Part shown: positions 1 to 7,057 of the stretch, piece by piece
How positions within the stretch are numbered: position 1 is the first letter of the stretch
Layout: the number at the start of each line of letters is the position of its first letter
Origin: Epilinea sp044228875
GTDB lineage: Bacteria; Chloroflexota; Anaerolineae; Epilineales; Epilineaceae
Direction: 5' to 3'
NCBI GenBank assembly: GCA_044228875.1
Contig: JBGAUA010000124.1
Coordinates: 1-10,518, forward strand
Length of the DNA: 10,518 nt
Notes under the pieces: model-generated
The model's input: only the letters and a program-made list of their open reading frames with translations
What the model was told of the DNA's origin: nothing
Database searches by the model: none
Translations under genes and position numbers: made by a program

Positions 1-286
1 GGACTACAGTCGCGCAACCAGTACACGACCAGTACACGACCAGTATATTGCCGATAAGTGAACCTGTCAACATCTTGGCGAGCAGCGTGGCTATGCCGGT
101 CAGGCCGATCACGAATCTCAGCTAGGGGATCTGGACGGCGCTTGGGCGCTGGGCTTGTGGCTGTGGGGCTGACGGCGTGACAGAACGTATGTGCGAGGCT
201 GGCGGACATCGCGAAGAACATGTATCGTGGAAAGCTCTTCAGACCAGCCACGAGAGGTTCCGCGATGTCCATGCATGCACCGGCCC
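1..286. other. Non-coding stretch at window start
   Basis: I see no convincing gene here. It contains the short 11-bp tandem repeat at 18-46. On the minus strand, about 122 down to 62 reads LRFVIGLTGIATLLAKML, which faintly recalls the start of dephospho-CoA kinase (VIGLTGxIATGKS) without its P-loop Gly-Lys-Ser. That resemblance is too short to annotate as a gene. The stretch adjoins the IS21-type repeat array at 287, so it may be flanking DNA or the outer part of an insertion element. Confidence 0.5.
18..46. repeat. 11-bp tandem repeat, 2.6 copies
   Basis: The unit CCAGTACACGA occurs exactly at 18-28 and 29-39 and is followed by a partial third copy, CCAGTAT, at 40-46. Its role is unknown. 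The 11-bp period is about one helical turn, which would suit a protein-binding site, but nothing else supports that. Confidence 0.7.
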
Positions 287-409
287 ATGGCGATCACACA
301 TTCCGGACCATGCCGATCAGGTTTTCCGGAGGATGGCGATCACTCATTCCGGACCATGGCGGCCAGTTTTTAGGGCCGGTCCGGAAAACATGATCGGCAT
401 GGTCCGGAA
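287..409. repeat. 23-bp iteron array, probable IS21-type element end
   Basis: Four head-to-tail units start at 287, 310, 333 and 356, an exact 23-bp period, with the pattern ATGGCGATCA followed by TTCCGGACC; the fourth is degenerate. Units 1 and 3 (287-312 and 333-358) differ at one of 26 bases. An inverted unit occupies 378-400, with the start of another at 401-409. As a result 300-330 and 380-410 form an inverted repeat matching at 30 of 31 positions around a 49-nt spacer. IS21-family elements carry multiple transposase-binding repeats at their ends, and an IstA N-terminus begins about 90 bp downstream. I therefore read this as the istA-proximal end of an IS21-like element. The outer boundary and target duplication are not identified. 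Confidence 0.7.
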
Positions 410-496
410 TTCTCAGGGGGTGCTGTAAGCGCTGGATGACCGCCCAACCGACCGCCATCCTTGGCTCTTCGTGGTGTCACCAACGCGGAGGCGGGG

Positions 497-814
497 ATGG
501 CTCAGGAGCGATTGTCCATGCGAAAGATCAAGGAAGTCCTGCGGCTGAAGTGGGCCTGCGGTCTGCCCAACCGGGCCGTGGCTGCCAGCTGCCGCATCTC
601 GACCAGCAGCGTCAGCGACTACATCAGCCGGGCCAAGGTAGCCGGCCTGAGCTGGCCGCTGCCGGATGACCTGGACGAGGCTGCCCTACGGGAGATGGCC
701 TCGGGGCCGGAGGCCTACCGCCATGCCCCGTCTGCCGCCGAACTGGCGGGCATCTACCGCGGGATCGCGGTGGACATCCCCTGCCCCGCGGCGGCGTTCT
801 GGGGCGGGCGGTGA
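497..814 (+). pseudogene. IstA transposase N-terminus fused in frame to a VWA gene tail
   Basis: The ORF reads 105 residues from ATG 497, which has GGAGG at 487-491 five bases upstream. Residues 1 to about 57 (MAQERLSMRKIKEVLRL through GLSWPLPDD) match the helix-turn-helix N-terminus of IS21-family IstA, a DDE transposase normally of about 500 residues. The DDE catalytic domain and the IstB ATPase are absent. From about residue 58 the protein becomes the C-terminal end of a VWA-domain protein (LREMASGPEAYRHAP through FWGGR). This part, 668-814, is about 90% identical at the DNA level to 1651-1797. The switch lies within GACCTGGACGA, present in both parents' reading, so it looks like recombination at a microhomology. 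The product cannot transpose DNA. Whether the chimera is expressed as a small DNA-binding protein is unknown. Confidence 0.8.
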
Positions 815-854
815 CAGCCCTGGCACTGCAACATTGCTTGCCTGAAACTCCCGG

Positions 855-1220
855 TCACGCGTCAGAACCGTCGAATCCCACCTGGCGAGCCAATGCTTGT
901 TGAAGGCTGTCCTTCAACGGCAGAAGATGGTTGGCGATGACATCCCAGACGACCTCGGGATCGATGACATCGTAGCCATGGGCAAGGATGTTCCGGAATC
1001 CCACGATACGCCGCGCCTGCGGAATCCGATCGAACAGGTCCGCATCAACCCGCTGGACACGGTTCAGCGCTTCGCCGACAATTTCGAACTTCCGCTCAAC
1101 GGCAGCTTGGATCATCCCGTTGTGCCCAAAGGCCGGGAAGTCGAGACCGGCCGTATACGCTTCGATGGCCGTCAGGGCGCCCAGCGCGTCGAACAAGAAC
1201 TTGTCCGCCTCACGCGGCAT
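855..1220 (-). CDS. hepT: HepT-like ribonuclease toxin (DUF86 family)
   Basis: A 121-residue all-helical protein of the HepT/DUF86 (HEPN) family, the toxin half of HepT/MntA toxin-antitoxin modules, which act as RNases in the cytoplasm. The HEPN signature RX4HxY is intact at R76, H81 and Y83 (RNILAHGY). In characterised systems the Tyr of this motif is AMPylated by the partner antitoxin. The length is normal for the family. I chose ATG 1220 because GGAGG lies seven bases upstream. An earlier ATG at 1241 would add seven residues and lacks such a site. Its start overlaps the end of the nucleotidyltransferase gene by 11 bp, so the two are co-transcribed and probably translationally coupled. The gene is sandwiched between two copies of a VWA gene tail, in a region of mobile-element debris, which suggests horizontal acquisition. 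Confidence 0.85.
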   Translation of the reverse strand: MPREADKFLFDALGALTAIEAYTAGLDFPAFGHNGMIQAAVERKFEIVGEALNRVQRVDADLFDRIPQARRIVGFRNILAHGYDVIDPEVVWDVIANHLLPLKDSLQQALARQVGFDGSDA

Positions 1221-1509
1221 ACAAGGGCCTCCGGCTGGCATCGGCCGCTGCTCTGAAGTACGGATTGCGAATGGCCTCGATCATGACCACATCCGCCGGG
1301 CGCGAGAAGAGAGCCTCCAAGCCCTCCTTCAGTTCGAAATAGCGGTCGAACAATCGGCCGTCGCTACGGTCGAACTCCACCAGGAAGTCGACGTCGCTGC
1401 CGGGGCCAAAACGCGTTGTCGTCGCTGAACCGAAGATGTCGAGATGCTTGACGCCCAGTCGTTGACAGAGCTGCGCCACCTCGATTCGGAAGGGTTCTAC
1501 ATTCAACAT
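1210..1509 (-). CDS. mntA: MntA-like minimal nucleotidyltransferase antitoxin
   Basis: A 99-residue minimal nucleotidyltransferase of the DNA polymerase beta superfamily, the antitoxin partner of HepT. The motif GSX10DxD is intact: G27-S28, then ten residues, then D39-V-D41, the metal-binding acidic pair. A third acidic position is likely D73 in ADVVMIE. Known MntA proteins neutralise HepT by transferring AMP to its active-site tyrosine, and this is inferred here from motif and gene pairing. I chose ATG 1509 because AGAGGA sits four bases upstream. The same frame stays open to 1788 but the extra N-terminal sequence is composition-biased and has no homology. It is the first gene of the pair; any promoter would lie in 1510-1590. 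A stand-alone housekeeping nucleotidyltransferase is unlikely given the overlap with hepT. Confidence 0.85.
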   Translation of the reverse strand: MLNVEPFRIEVAQLCQRLGVKHLDIFGSATTTRFGPGSDVDFLVEFDRSDGRLFDRYFELKEGLEALFSRPADVVMIEAIRNPYFRAAADASRRPLYAA

Positions 1510-1578
1510 CGCGTCCTCTTGACACCCGTGACGGGAGCCCAGGTGTGCCGGCCAGGCGACCGTAGAGCCAGATTCTAG

Positions 1579-1797
1579 CTCAGACCACGGCAGCGGGCGG
1601 CCACGGCCAACACCGCGGGCATCCGCGTCTACACTGTGGGCCTGGGCACCGACCTGGACGAAGCGGCCCTGCGGGAGATGGCTTCGGGGCCGGAGGCCTA
1701 CCGCCATGCCCCCTCCGCCGCCGAGCTGGCGGGCATCTATCGCGGGATCGCGGTGGACATCCCCTGCCCGGGGGCGGCGTTCTGGCATGGGCGCTGA
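1579..1797 (+). pseudogene. Orphan C-terminal fragment of a VWA-domain protein
   Basis: An in-frame stop at 1576-1578 is followed by about 70 codons reading RAATANTAGIRVYTVGLG, then DLDEAALREMASG, ending PCPGAAFWHGR and TGA at 1795-1797. There is no start codon or ribosome-binding site for it. It matches the last strand and helix of a VWA domain and aligns with the C-terminus of the intact protein at 7092-9179 (AAGIKVLTVGLGQDV through LIPCP). The part from 1651 is a second copy of the tail fused to IstA at 668-814. The 147-bp copies differ at about 14 positions; the differences over the first 40 codons are all synonymous. The rest of the gene is missing, replaced upstream by the mntA-hepT module. 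Confidence 0.8.
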
Positions 1798-1800
1798 ACA

Positions 1801-1903
1801 ATGATGCCGTAATCGACGGCGGATGATGCCGTAATCTACCTACCGATGATGCCGTGACGGCGCCCCGATGATGCCGTAATCACCCGCGAGTGAAGCCATC
1901 ATT
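1801..1903. repeat. 22-23 bp iteron array, core ATGATGCCGTAATC
   Basis: The 14-bp core ATGATGCCGTAATC is exact at 1801-1814, 1823-1836 and 1868-1881. Its first ten bases recur at 1846-1855. A degenerate fifth copy (9 of 14) starts at 1890. Start-to-start distances are 22, 23, 22 and 22 bp, with unrelated spacers between cores. The first unit begins three bases after the stop codon of the orphan VWA tail. The layout resembles the transposase-binding array of a transposon end. I see no transposase that it belongs to. Confidence 0.75.
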
Positions 1904-2058
1904 TTACGGCTGGCGGCACATGATGGCGCTTGCACGCCGCCGCTGAGAGTCTGGTCCATCACCGATGACCGCGCGAAGCCCCTATTTAAAGAGGTCAAGA
2001 TCGGACCCGGAGCGCCGCCGACGCTGCCACCGGACGGGGGCGGCGCTGTCCCGCGGAT

Positions 2059-2203
2059 GCTTACCTAACCGTGACCTCCAAGGTTTCTAAGCGCGGGGTC
2101 CAGTGTTAGCTAAGCGCGACGTCCACAGTTAGAAACTTCGGCGGTCGCGGTTAGCTAACACCCACCCTCGCGCTTACTGACTCCGGAGGTCGAGCTTAGC
2201 TAA
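2059..2203. repeat. 22-23 bp iteron array, core TTAGCTAA
   Basis: Seven words begin at 2061, 2084, 2106, 2129, 2151, 2174 and 2196, with spacing alternating exactly 23 and 22 bp. The words at 2061, 2106, 2151 and 2196 fall every 45 bp and are the strong palindrome TTAGCTAA (TTACCTAA in the first). The intervening ones are weaker (TTTCTAAG, TTAGAAAC, TTACTGAC). GTTTCTAA at 2083-2090 and TTAGAAAC at 2129-2136 are reverse complements centred on the palindrome at 2106-2113. Spacers are GC-rich and resemble each other (CCGTGACCTCCAAGG, GCGCGACGTCCACAG), with later ones matching in reverse orientation. It lies about 70 bp past the end of livF. Function is inferred only: a multi-site binding array, most likely a transposon end. 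Confidence 0.75.
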
Positions 2204-2273
2204 TGCTCTCAGGTGGTGGCGCGCGCGCTTTCCGGACGCACTTTCCGCCCGCCGCCAGCTCCCCTGCCCCGCC

Positions 2274-2987
<714 letters not shown>

Positions 2988-2988
2988 C

Positions 2989-3783
2989 TCAGACCCCCTT
3001 CCCCGCGGCCGCGGCGCCGCGGCCCAGGTAGGCCTCGATCACCCGTGGGTTGGCCTGGATCTCCGCCGGCGTGCCCTCGGCGATCTTCTGGCCGAAGTCC
3101 ATCACCGTGATGCGTTGGCTCACCGTCATGATCACCTTCATGTCGTGCTCGATCAGGAGCACCGTCAGCCCCAGATCGTCGCGCAGGCGGCGGATGAAGT
3201 CGATCATCTCCGCCGTCTCGTTGGGGTTCATGCCCGCGGTGGGCTCGTCCAGCAGCAGCAGCCGCGGCTCCGTGGCCAGGGCCCGGGCGATCTCCAGACG
3301 GCGCTGGGCGCCGTAGGGCAGGTTGCGCGCCACCTGGTCCCCTTCGTCCGCCAGGTCCACGTAGGCCAGCAGCCGGCGCGCCTCCGCCTGGGCCCAGGCC
3401 TCCTCGCGGCGCGCCGCCGGCGGGCGCAGGATGGCTCCCAGCAGGCCCGTTCGCAGGCGGTGGTGCAGGCCAATCTGCACGTTCTCCAGGGCCGTCAGAT
3501 CGGCGAAGAGGCGGATGTTCTGGTAGGTGCGGGTGACGCCCAGGCGGGCGATCTCATCCGGACGCAGCCGCTCCAGGCTGCCCCCGCCCGCCAGGCGCAC
3601 CTGGCCTTCGTCCGCGCGATAGAAGCCCGTCACGCAGTTGAAGAGCGTCGTCTTGCCCGCCCCGTTGGGGCCGATGACCGCGTAGATGCTGCGCTCCGGC
3701 ACCTCGATGGAGATGTCGTCCACCGCCGTCAGGCCGCCGAAACGCTTCGTCAGGTGCTGGATGGAGAGCATGGCCTCGCTCAT
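2989..3783 (-). CDS. livG: Branched-chain amino acid ABC transporter ATPase LivG
   Basis: A 264-residue cytoplasmic ATPase, partner of LivF in the heterodimeric motor of the transporter. Walker A is GPNGAGKTT at 38-46 and Walker B LLLLDEP at 175-181. The signature is the LivG-type LPYGAQRR at 155-162, departing from LSGGQ as is usual for this subfamily. The switch His is H213 in IEHDM, and the C-terminal motif VIEAYLG at 248-254 is the subfamily hallmark. The tail GRGAAAAGKGV is Ala/Gly-rich and not conserved. ATG 3783 follows the livM stop by 10 bp. A second Met at residue 5 is a possible alternative start. Function is well supported by sequence; the actual substrate is not determinable. Confidence 0.95.
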   Translation of the reverse strand: MSEAMLSIQHLTKRFGGLTAVDDISIEVPERSIYAVIGPNGAGKTTLFNCVTGFYRADEGQVRLAGGGSLERLRPDEIARLGVTRTYQNIRLFADLTALENVQIGLHHRLRTGLLGAILRPPAARREEAWAQAEARRLLAYVDLADEGDQVARNLPYGAQRRLEIARALATEPRLLLLDEPTAGMNPNETAEMIDFIRRLRDDLGLTVLLIEHDMKVIMTVSQRITVMDFGQKIAEGTPAEIQANPRVIEAYLGRGAAAAGKGV

Positions 3784-3793
3784 GACGCGCCCC

Positions 3794-5566
3794 TCAATCC
3801 GCCGCCGCCGGGACGCCTTCGGGACGCAGCTCCCGGCGGCGCTCCGCGTCCGGCAGCAGGCCCTCCGGGCGGTTGAGCATCATCCACACCAGCACCGCGC
3901 CGAAGGCCATCCAACGGAAGTCCTGGAAGTCGCGCAGCAGCTCCGGCAGGCCCACCAGCACCAGGGCCCCCACCAGCACCCCCGAGATCGAACCCATGCC
4001 GCCGACGATGATCAGGGCCAGGATGTTGATGGACACCAACAGGGCGAAGCTGTGCGGGTAGATCGTCGTCAGCTTGACCCCGAAGAGCGTGCCCGCCAGC
4101 CCCGCCAGGGCCGCGCCGGTGCCGAAGGCCATCAGCTTGGTCATCACCAGGTGGATGCCCATCGCCTCCGCCACGTCCTCGTCCTCGCGGATGGCCATCC
4201 AGGCCCGGCCCAGGCGCGAATCCCGCAGCCGCCGGGCGATGAAGACCGCCAGCAGGCAGGCCGCCAGGATCAGGTAGTAGAGCAGTTGCGGCTTGCGCAG
4301 GCCGGCCACCGCGATGCCGGTGAAGGGCAGGGTGGCCGGGGCGATGCCGGCGATGCCCTGCGAGCCGCCCAGGTAGGGCCGGAGCCAGTCCGACTGCGCC
4401 AGGATGCGGATGATCTCCCCGAAGCCCAGGGTGATGATGGCCAGGTAGTCGCCGCGCATCTTGAGCACCGGGATGCCCAGGAGCACCCCGCCCAGGCCCG
4501 CCACCAGCACCGCCGCCGGCACCGCCACCCAGAAGCCGGCGAGAGGCGCGTGCTCGGCGCAGGCGCCCTCCACCAGGCGCACGCAGGGCGCCAGGAAGCT
4601 CTCCTTGCTGGTCAGCACCGCCGCAGTGTAGGCGCCGAGGGCGAAGAAGGCCACGTAGCCCAGGTCCAGCATGCCGGCAAAGCCCACCACGATGTTCAGC
4701 CCCAGGCCCATCAGCGCATAGAGGCCCACCGTGTCCAGCACGTCCGAATGGTAGCTGCCCAGGAGCCAGGGCAGGGCCAGGGCCAAGGCCAAGGCCACCG
4801 CCCAGCCGACGGTGGTGATGGCCCGCCGGCGCGCCGGTTCCTGCCGCGCCAGGGCCTGCCGCGGCGTCCAGCCCCGCTCCGCCGCCAGCCCCGCCGCCAC
4901 CGCCAGGACGGCGACGACGATGGCCCCCGGCGCGGCCAGTCCGCCGCCCTTCAGGAAGAGCCAGCCGCGGAAGCGGTCGTCGATGCCGTTATGCGCCAGC
5001 ACCAGCAGGAACTGGTCGGCGAAGACGCCCAGGCCCAGCACCAGCAGGATGGCCGGCGCCGCGAGCCGACGCCGGCGCGGTGCCAGGCCCCGCCAGAGCG
5101 CGCCAAGGAGGCCCATTGCCGCGCCGAGCACCAGCAAGTTCAGCAGCGTCCAGAAGGCGTCGCCCGCGAACAGGCCGCCGGAGAACGACACCATGTCGTA
5201 AAGCTCCGGCGCCGCCTTGGGGAAGATGGCACGCAGGTCCACGCTCCGCCCCAGCCGGGCGAAGGCCGCCAGGACGCCGGCGGCCACCCGGCCGGCCAGG
5301 GCGCCGCGGAGCGGAGCGCGCGCCGCCGCGTCGCCCCGAAGGCCGGCGGAGGCGCCCGAAGCGGCGCGCGCTCCGGCCCAGATCAGGCCGGCCAGCCCCA
5401 CCGCCGTGCCCAGGCTGAGCGCGCGGTTGGCGCCCAGCAGGTGCGCCGCCAGCAGGCTGTCGTCCTGGAAGGCGCCCAGGAAGCCCACCAGCCCCAGGAA
5501 GACCGTGATCAGGCCGGCGATCAGGCCGGCGCGCAGGCTGGGATGTCGGAGCAGGTTGGAGGACAT
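3794..5566 (-). CDS. livM: Branched-chain amino acid ABC transporter permease LivM, N-terminally extended
   Basis: An inner-membrane permease of about 590 residues. The conserved LivM core occupies roughly the last 310: GLYALMGLGLNIVVGFAG (281-298), RGDYLAIITLGFGEIIRI (371-388), the ATPase-contact loop GRAWMAIREDEDVAEAMGI (453-470) and GGMGSISGVLVGA (522-534). About 250 residues precede the core, with perhaps five or six extra hydrophobic segments and an Arg-rich stretch. E. coli LivM has 425 residues. A loop after the AYTAAVLTS helix carries two cysteines (CVRLVEGAC). I prefer ATG 5566 because the protein then starts just before the first membrane helix. A GTG at 5632 gives 612 residues and sits 13 bp after the livH stop, but its added N-terminus is polar and no ribosome-binding site is visible. 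With livH it forms the translocation pore. Confidence 0.9.
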   Translation of the reverse strand: MSSNLLRHPSLRAGLIAGLITVFLGLVGFLGAFQDDSLLAAHLLGANRALSLGTAVGLAGLIWAGARAASGASAGLRGDAAARAPLRGALAGRVAAGVLAAFARLGRSVDLRAIFPKAAPELYDMVSFSGGLFAGDAFWTLLNLLVLGAAMGLLGALWRGLAPRRRRLAAPAILLVLGLGVFADQFLLVLAHNGIDDRFRGWLFLKGGGLAAPGAIVVAVLAVAAGLAAERGWTPRQALARQEPARRRAITTVGWAVALALALALPWLLGSYHSDVLDTVGLYALMGLGLNIVVGFAGMLDLGYVAFFALGAYTAAVLTSKESFLAPCVRLVEGACAEHAPLAGFWVAVPAAVLVAGLGGVLLGIPVLKMRGDYLAIITLGFGEIIRILAQSDWLRPYLGGSQGIAGIAPATLPFTGIAVAGLRKPQLLYYLILAACLLAVFIARRLRDSRLGRAWMAIREDEDVAEAMGIHLVMTKLMAFGTGAALAGLAGTLFGVKLTTIYPHSFALLVSINILALIIVGGMGSISGVLVGALVLVGLPELLRDFQDFRWMAFGAVLVWMMLNRPEGLLPDAERRRELRPEGVPAAAD

Positions 5567-5645
5567 GGGGAGGATCCGTTGTTCGTCGGGTGGTAGGACG
5601 CGGCTTCGGCGGCCGCCTCGGATTGTCGGCACGCCGCGGCGGCGC

Positions 5646-6758
5646 TCAGGCCCGCTTGGCCCCCAGGCGCTCGCCCAGGATGCCCGTGGGGCGGAAGATC
5701 AGGATGAGGACCAGCATGGTGAAGGCGATGGCGTCTTTAAGCTGGTAGGCCGCCGGGATCTTGAGCCCTTGCAGGAAGAGGCTGGGCCCGACGGATTCGA
5801 AGAGACCCAGGAAGAGCCCGCCCAGCATGGCCCCGGGGACGTTGCCGATGCCGCCCAGCACCGCGGCGGTGAAGGCCTTGAGCCCCGGTTGGAAGCCCAT
5901 GTAGAAGTGCACCTGCTTGTTGAGCAAGGCGTAGAGCAGGCCCGCCGCCCCTGCCAGGGCGCCGCCCACGACAAAGGTGCGCACGATCACCGCATCCACG
6001 TCGATGCCCATCAGGGCCGCCGTGTCCTTGTCCTCCGACACCGCCCGCATGGCCTGGCCGGTGCGGGTGTATTGCACCAGGAAGACCAGGACCGCCATCA
6101 GCAGCGCCGCGGCGACGATCACCAGCAACTGGGCGCGGAGGATCTCGACGCCCAACACCGTGGTCTTGCCCGCCAGGAGCGGCACGTCGGGGTAGGTCTG
6201 GGGGTTGGAGCCGTAGAGGCCCGCGTAGGTGTACTGCAGGAAGATGGAGGCGCCGATGGCCGTGATCAAGGGCACCAGGCGCGGCGCGCGGCGCAAGGGC
6301 CGGTAGGCGATCCGCTCCAACAGCACGGCGACGGCGACCGAGGCGCCCATCGACACCGCCAGCAGCAACAGCAGCTTGACGCCCACGATCACCGGATGCT
6401 CCGGCCCCAAGGCGGCGACCAGGCCGCCGACCAGGGGCAGCTCCCCCGCCTGGGCGTTGTAGCGCGGGCTGCTGAAGAGCGGGACCGCGGCGAAATAGGC
6501 GGTGAAGGCCCCCGCCGTGAACACCTCGCCGTGGGCGAAGTTGATCATCCGCAGGATGCCGTACACCAGGGTGTAGCCGAGGGCGATGAGCGCGTAGAGG
6601 CTGCCCTGAGCCAGACCGAAGACCACCAGATCCCGCCAGGCCCGCGCGCTGAGGCCCCCGGCGCGCAAGGTGGCCACCGAGCCCATGACGATGGCCAGCA
6701 GGATGACGCCGCCGATGGCCCACATGGCCAGGGTGGTCAGATCGGTCTTGAGCCGCAT
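5646..6758 (-). CDS. livH: Branched-chain amino acid ABC transporter permease LivH
   Basis: A 370-residue inner-membrane permease and the first gene of the operon. Family motifs are present in order: GLAQGSLYALIALGYTLVYG (48-67) followed by MINFAHGEVF (71-80), YRPLRRAPRLVPLITAIG (152-169), the ATPase-contact loop TGQAMRAVSEDKDTAALMGI (233-252), FTAAVLGGIGNVPGAMLGG (296-314) and the C-terminal FRPTGILGE (355-363). It is longer than the usual 290-310 residues because of an extra N-terminal helix (9-31) and an insert around 92-125. I chose ATG 6758 because the first helix follows directly and AAAGGG lies upstream. The frame remains open to 6941, but that sequence is Arg/Ala-rich and not conserved. 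No substrate-binding protein gene accompanies it in the window. Confidence 0.93.
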   Translation of the reverse strand: MRLKTDLTTLAMWAIGGVILLAIVMGSVATLRAGGLSARAWRDLVVFGLAQGSLYALIALGYTLVYGILRMINFAHGEVFTAGAFTAYFAAVPLFSSPRYNAQAGELPLVGGLVAALGPEHPVIVGVKLLLLLAVSMGASVAVAVLLERIAYRPLRRAPRLVPLITAIGASIFLQYTYAGLYGSNPQTYPDVPLLAGKTTVLGVEILRAQLLVIVAAALLMAVLVFLVQYTRTGQAMRAVSEDKDTAALMGIDVDAVIVRTFVVGGALAGAAGLLYALLNKQVHFYMGFQPGLKAFTAAVLGGIGNVPGAMLGGLFLGLFESVGPSLFLQGLKIPAAYQLKDAIAFTMLVLILIFRPTGILGERLGAKRA

Positions 6759-6877
6759 GCCTGTCGCCCTTTCGATCGGTCCGCCGACGGCGCGTGAATC
6801 AGGGCGCGATCGGCGCGTCGGACGGCCGCCCCGCTCCGACGCCGCTTCGGCCGCGGGCCGCGCCGCGGATTCGGGGC

Positions 6878-6905
6878 AGGATACCGCATTTTCGCCGGCG
6901 CGCAA
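6878..6905 (-). promoter_or_regulatory. Candidate promoter for the liv operon
   Basis: On the minus strand, TTGCGC (6900-6905) and TATCCT (6878-6883) are separated by 16 bases. Matches to the sigma-70 consensus are 3 of 6 and 4 of 6. Transcription would begin near 6871, leaving a leader of about 110 nt before livH. The call rests on position and weak consensus only. Confidence 0.3.
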
Positions 6906-7057
6906 GTCGCCCTCCGCCGCTCGACGGCCGGCGCCCTCCACGAAGATTTTACGATTCGCCGCGGACCGGCAGCTATCCCCCTGCGCTCCGCGCGCGTTCT
7001 GCCTGCATCCGCCACCAGCGCGGCGTGGACCGCGCCTGGATGTTACCGGTGATCATC

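Larger units (their letters stand above)
1798..2273. other. Gene-free stretch carrying two repeat arrays
   Basis: No gene is supported here. The stretch holds the arrays at 1801-1903 and 2059-2203, and an 8-bp inverted repeat GCCATCAT/ATGATGGC at 1895-1902 and 1920-1927. A 9-bp inverted repeat AGCGCCGCC/GGCGGCGCT lies at 2011-2019 and 2039-2047 with a 19-nt loop. Neither hairpin has a T-run, so I do not call a terminator for the liv operon. The remainder, 2204-2273, is GC-rich without recognisable signal. Confidence 0.55.

Noticed and set aside
2011..2047. 9-bp inverted repeat as terminator of the liv operon
   Set aside because: The loop is 19 nt, no T-run follows in either direction, and it is over 220 bp beyond the livF stop.
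2059..2203. CRISPR array
   Set aside because: Repeats are only 8-11 bp and spacers 14-15 bp resemble each other; no cas gene is near. The dimensions fit binding-site iterons, not CRISPR.
3686..5596. Very long plus-strand open frame opposite livM, rich in Gln, His and Arg
   Set aside because: It is antisense to a clearly conserved permease, and its composition is what a high-GC complementary strand yields. It has no domain.
5567..5632. GTG 5632 as start of livM
   Set aside because: It is possible because it leaves only 13 bp after livH, but the added 22 residues are polar, no ribosome-binding site is seen, and ATG 5566 places the first membrane helix at the N-terminus.
5217..6797. Long plus-strand open frame opposite livH and the livM start
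   Set aside because: Its residues are dominated by His, Gln, Asp and Arg as expected from antisense reading of a membrane protein; it has no recognisable motif.
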